Below are positions 6,154 through 7,619 of a stretch of DNA of 7,619 nucleotides, in pieces. The stretch covers positions 1 to 7,619 of the forward strand of contig CAJKXG010000054.1 in the NCBI GenBank assembly GCA_905203795.1, given 5' to 3'. The notes beneath the pieces are model-generated. The model had not been told where the DNA came from. It ran no database searches and saw nothing but the letters and a program-made list of their open reading frames with translations. The translations under genes and the position numbers were made by a program. The first letter of the stretch is position 1; each line of letters begins with the position of its first letter. The stretch is from an uncultured Oscillospiraceae bacterium. Its GTDB lineage: Bacteria > Bacillota > Clostridia > Oscillospirales > Acutalibacteraceae.

Positions 6154-7227
6154 ATGGCAGAAAACAAGGAACAGCTTGCCAAACAGCACAAAAAGACCTC
6201 GATCGGCGGTCAGGCACTGATCGAGGGCGTTATGATGCGCGGACCGGAACGCACGGCGATGGCGGTGCGGCATGTGTCCGGCGAGATCGTCATGGAGGAG
6301 TGGGAGACCGGCGGTAAAAACCGTCCGAAATGGCAAAAGCTGCCGATCATCCGCGGCATTTTCAATATGGTGTCCTCCATGGCGTTCGGCTATAAATGCC
6401 TGATGCGGTCGGCGGAACTGTGCGGACTGGAGGACGAAGCGCCTGCCAAACCGACCGAGCCGCTGTCCGAAACGGTCTCCGAGCCGACTGAATCGCCGTC
6501 CGAAACGGCGGACGAACCGACCGCCGCTGTGGAAACGGCAGCTGCCGAAAAAGACGTCGAGAAAAAAGAACCGTCCAAAGCGGAGCGCTTTTTCTTCTCG
6601 CTGGCGATGGTGTTCAGCGTCATTCTCGGCGTGGGGCTGGCCGTCGTGCTGTTTATGTGGCTGCCCACGTTCCTGTACAGTCTGGTCAAGCAGTCCGTCC
6701 CCGCGTTGGCGGACGGTCATCGCTGGCTGCAAAGCGTGTTCGAGAGCGTGCTGCGAATGGTCCTGTTCATCGCCTACATCTCGCTGGTCTCGCTGATGAA
6801 GGACATTCGCCGCGTGTTCATGTATCACGGCGCGGAGCACAAGTCCATCTTCTGTTACGAAGCGGGCGATGAACTGACGGTGGAAAATGTCCGCCGCCAG
6901 AGCCGCTTCCACCCGCGCTGCGGCACGTCGTTTCTCGTGCTGATGCTGATCGTCGGCATGTTTATCTCCATGCTGATCCCCATCTACGATAACGTGGCGC
7001 TGCGCGTCGCCATCAAGCTGCTGACCTTCCCCGTCGTCGTGGGCATCGGCTACGAACTCATCAAATGGGCGGGACGCACCGATAATGCGTTCACGCGGAC
7101 GATCTCCAAACCGGGCATGTGGGTACAGCACATCACCACCAAAGAGCCGGACGACAGCATGATCGAATGCGCCATCGCATCGCTCAAGGCGGTCATCCCG
7201 GACGATCCCGACGCGGACAACTGGTGA
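6154..7227 (+). CDS. yqhQ: DUF1385 / YqhQ-like multi-pass membrane protein
   Basis: The family is widespread in Firmicutes and its biochemical function is not established to my knowledge. The 357 residues carry its conserved blocks: SIGGQALIEGVMMRGP (16-31), YHGAEHKSI (224-232), HPRCGTSF (253-260), and PGMWVQHITTKEPDD (320-334). The His/Cys-rich YHGAEHK and HPRCGTSF blocks face regions between membrane helices and could bind a metal or substrate (inference). Hydrophobic segments lie at about 147-170, 198-215, 259-276 and 284-303. An unusual acidic, Pro/Ser/Thr/Glu-rich linker (about 93-140) separates the N-terminal block from the first helix. AAGGAAAGGA (6133-6142), 11 bases before the ATG, is the ribosome binding site. 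It lies 32 bases after the kinase and 4 bases before prmC; the yqhQ-prmC neighbourhood is common in Firmicutes. Confidence 0.92.
   Translation: MAENKEQLAKQHKKTSIGGQALIEGVMMRGPERTAMAVRHVSGEIVMEEWETGGKNRPKWQKLPIIRGIFNMVSSMAFGYKCLMRSAELCGLEDEAPAKPTEPLSETVSEPTESPSETADEPTAAVETAAAEKDVEKKEPSKAERFFFSLAMVFSVILGVGLAVVLFMWLPTFLYSLVKQSVPALADGHRWLQSVFESVLRMVLFIAYISLVSLMKDIRRVFMYHGAEHKSIFCYEAGDELTVENVRRQSRFHPRCGTSFLVLMLIVGMFISMLIPIYDNVALRVAIKLLTFPVVVGIGYELIKWAGRTDNAFTRTISKPGMWVQHITTKEPDDSMIECAIASLKAVIPDDPDADNW
6454..6540 (+). repeat. Degenerate tandem repeat encoding a Pro/Glu/Ser/Thr linker in YqhQ
   Basis: The DNA repeats units around GAGCCG...TCCGAAACGG, giving EPLSETVS (residues 102-109), then EPTESPSETAD (110-120), then EPT (121-123). 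The copies are not identical and the second carries a three-residue insertion. This is low-complexity, probably disordered linker sequence inside an otherwise conserved protein. Confidence 0.6.
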
Positions 7228-7231
7228 GCGT

Positions 7232-7619
7232 ATGACGGTTCGTGAGCTTTTGACCAACATCACGGCACAACTGGAACAGGCGGGGTGTGACAGCCCCGCC
7301 TTTGATGCGTTATGTCTGTTGGAGGATATCGGCGGCGTGGGGCGTGGGGGATATCCCGCCAAAGCCGCCTGTACGCTTTCGCCGGACAGGGAAGCGGCGG
7401 TGTGTGCTGCCGCCGATCGGCGGGCAAGCGGGTATCCGCTGCAATATCTGCTGGGCGAATGGGAGTTTTTGCGGCTGCGGCTGCGTGTCGGCGAAGGGGT
7501 GCTTGTCCCGCGCCCCGATACGGAACTGCTGTGCGAAACGGTCGCCGCGCGTCTGCGGCAAACGTGGAACGGCGCGGCGGTGCGCGGGCTGGACTTATGC
7601 GCCGGCAGCGGCTGTGTCG
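7232..7619 (+). CDS. prmC: PrmC (HemK), release factor glutamine methyltransferase, N-terminal part (3' truncated by window)
   Basis: An open frame from ATG 7232 runs 129 codons to the window end without a stop. PrmC methylates the glutamine of the GGQ motif in peptide-chain release factors RF1 and RF2, using S-adenosylmethionine (family knowledge). The first 70 or so residues form the helical N-terminal domain. After it come the family markers GYPLQYLLGEWEF (about 69-81), VPRPDTELL (about 91-99) and the start of the S-adenosylmethionine loop DLCAGSGC (about 121-128), equivalent to DLGTGSG. The catalytic NPPY motif would lie beyond the window. The start is only 4 bases after the yqhQ stop, and the weak site GGTGAG overlapping that stop suggests translational coupling. 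The usual neighbour prfA may follow outside the window. Confidence 0.93.
   Translation, partial: MTVRELLTNITAQLEQAGCDSPAFDALCLLEDIGGVGRGGYPAKAACTLSPDREAAVCAAADRRASGYPLQYLLGEWEFLRLRLRVGEGVLVPRPDTELLCETVAARLRQTWNGAAVRGLDLCAGSGCV

Noticed and set aside
4808..7362. Two long overlapping open frames on the - strand opposite the kinase and yqhQ (4808-6217 and 5962-7362)
   Set aside because: Both are antisense shadows of well-supported genes. The RRFGRRF-type repeats in the second come from the complement of the EP/SET repeat in yqhQ.

Overview
The window (7,619 bases, roughly 55-60% G+C by eye) reads entirely on the + strand. It looks like a chromosomal segment of a low-to-mid GC lineage of Clostridia, probably of the Oscillospirales/Ruminococcaceae type. 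The reasons are an AAGGAGG-type ribosome binding site on most genes, a Gram-positive cdaA-cdaR pair, a DUF1385 (YqhQ-like) membrane protein next to prmC, and a Firmicutes-style OmpR-type regulator and kinase pair. The exact genus is inference. I see no mobile elements, tRNA or rRNA genes, CRISPR arrays or phage genes.

Layout: 1-183 is the 3' end of a class-V aminotransferase/cysteine desulfurase gene. A good sigma-A-type promoter with an extended -10 (172-199) sits across its stop codon. Then follow cdaA (diadenylate cyclase, 269-1165), cdaR (YbbR-repeat regulator, 1211-2536), a lipoprotein with three acidic calcium-loop-like motifs (2562-3887), an OmpR-family response regulator (3927-4631), a HAMP-containing sensor histidine kinase with a TTG start (4685-6121), a YqhQ/DUF1385 membrane protein (6154-7227), and the 5' half of prmC (7232-7619, running off the window). 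Gaps between genes are 4-53 bases and none holds a convincing terminator, so everything downstream of the promoter could be one transcript. No stretch longer than 300 bases lacks a gene.

How they may work together: CdaA makes c-di-AMP at the membrane and CdaR is its known extracytoplasmic partner. In Bacillus, Listeria and Staphylococcus the next gene is glmM; here that place is taken by an uncharacterised secreted lipoprotein followed by a complete two-component system. The membrane anchors and secretion signals of CdaA, CdaR, the lipoprotein and the kinase make a joint envelope- or turgor-sensing module a reasonable hypothesis, but it is inferred from position only. The yqhQ-prmC end is ordinary Firmicutes gene order. 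The window is mostly conserved housekeeping and signalling genes; I see no clearly new system beyond this unusual grouping.
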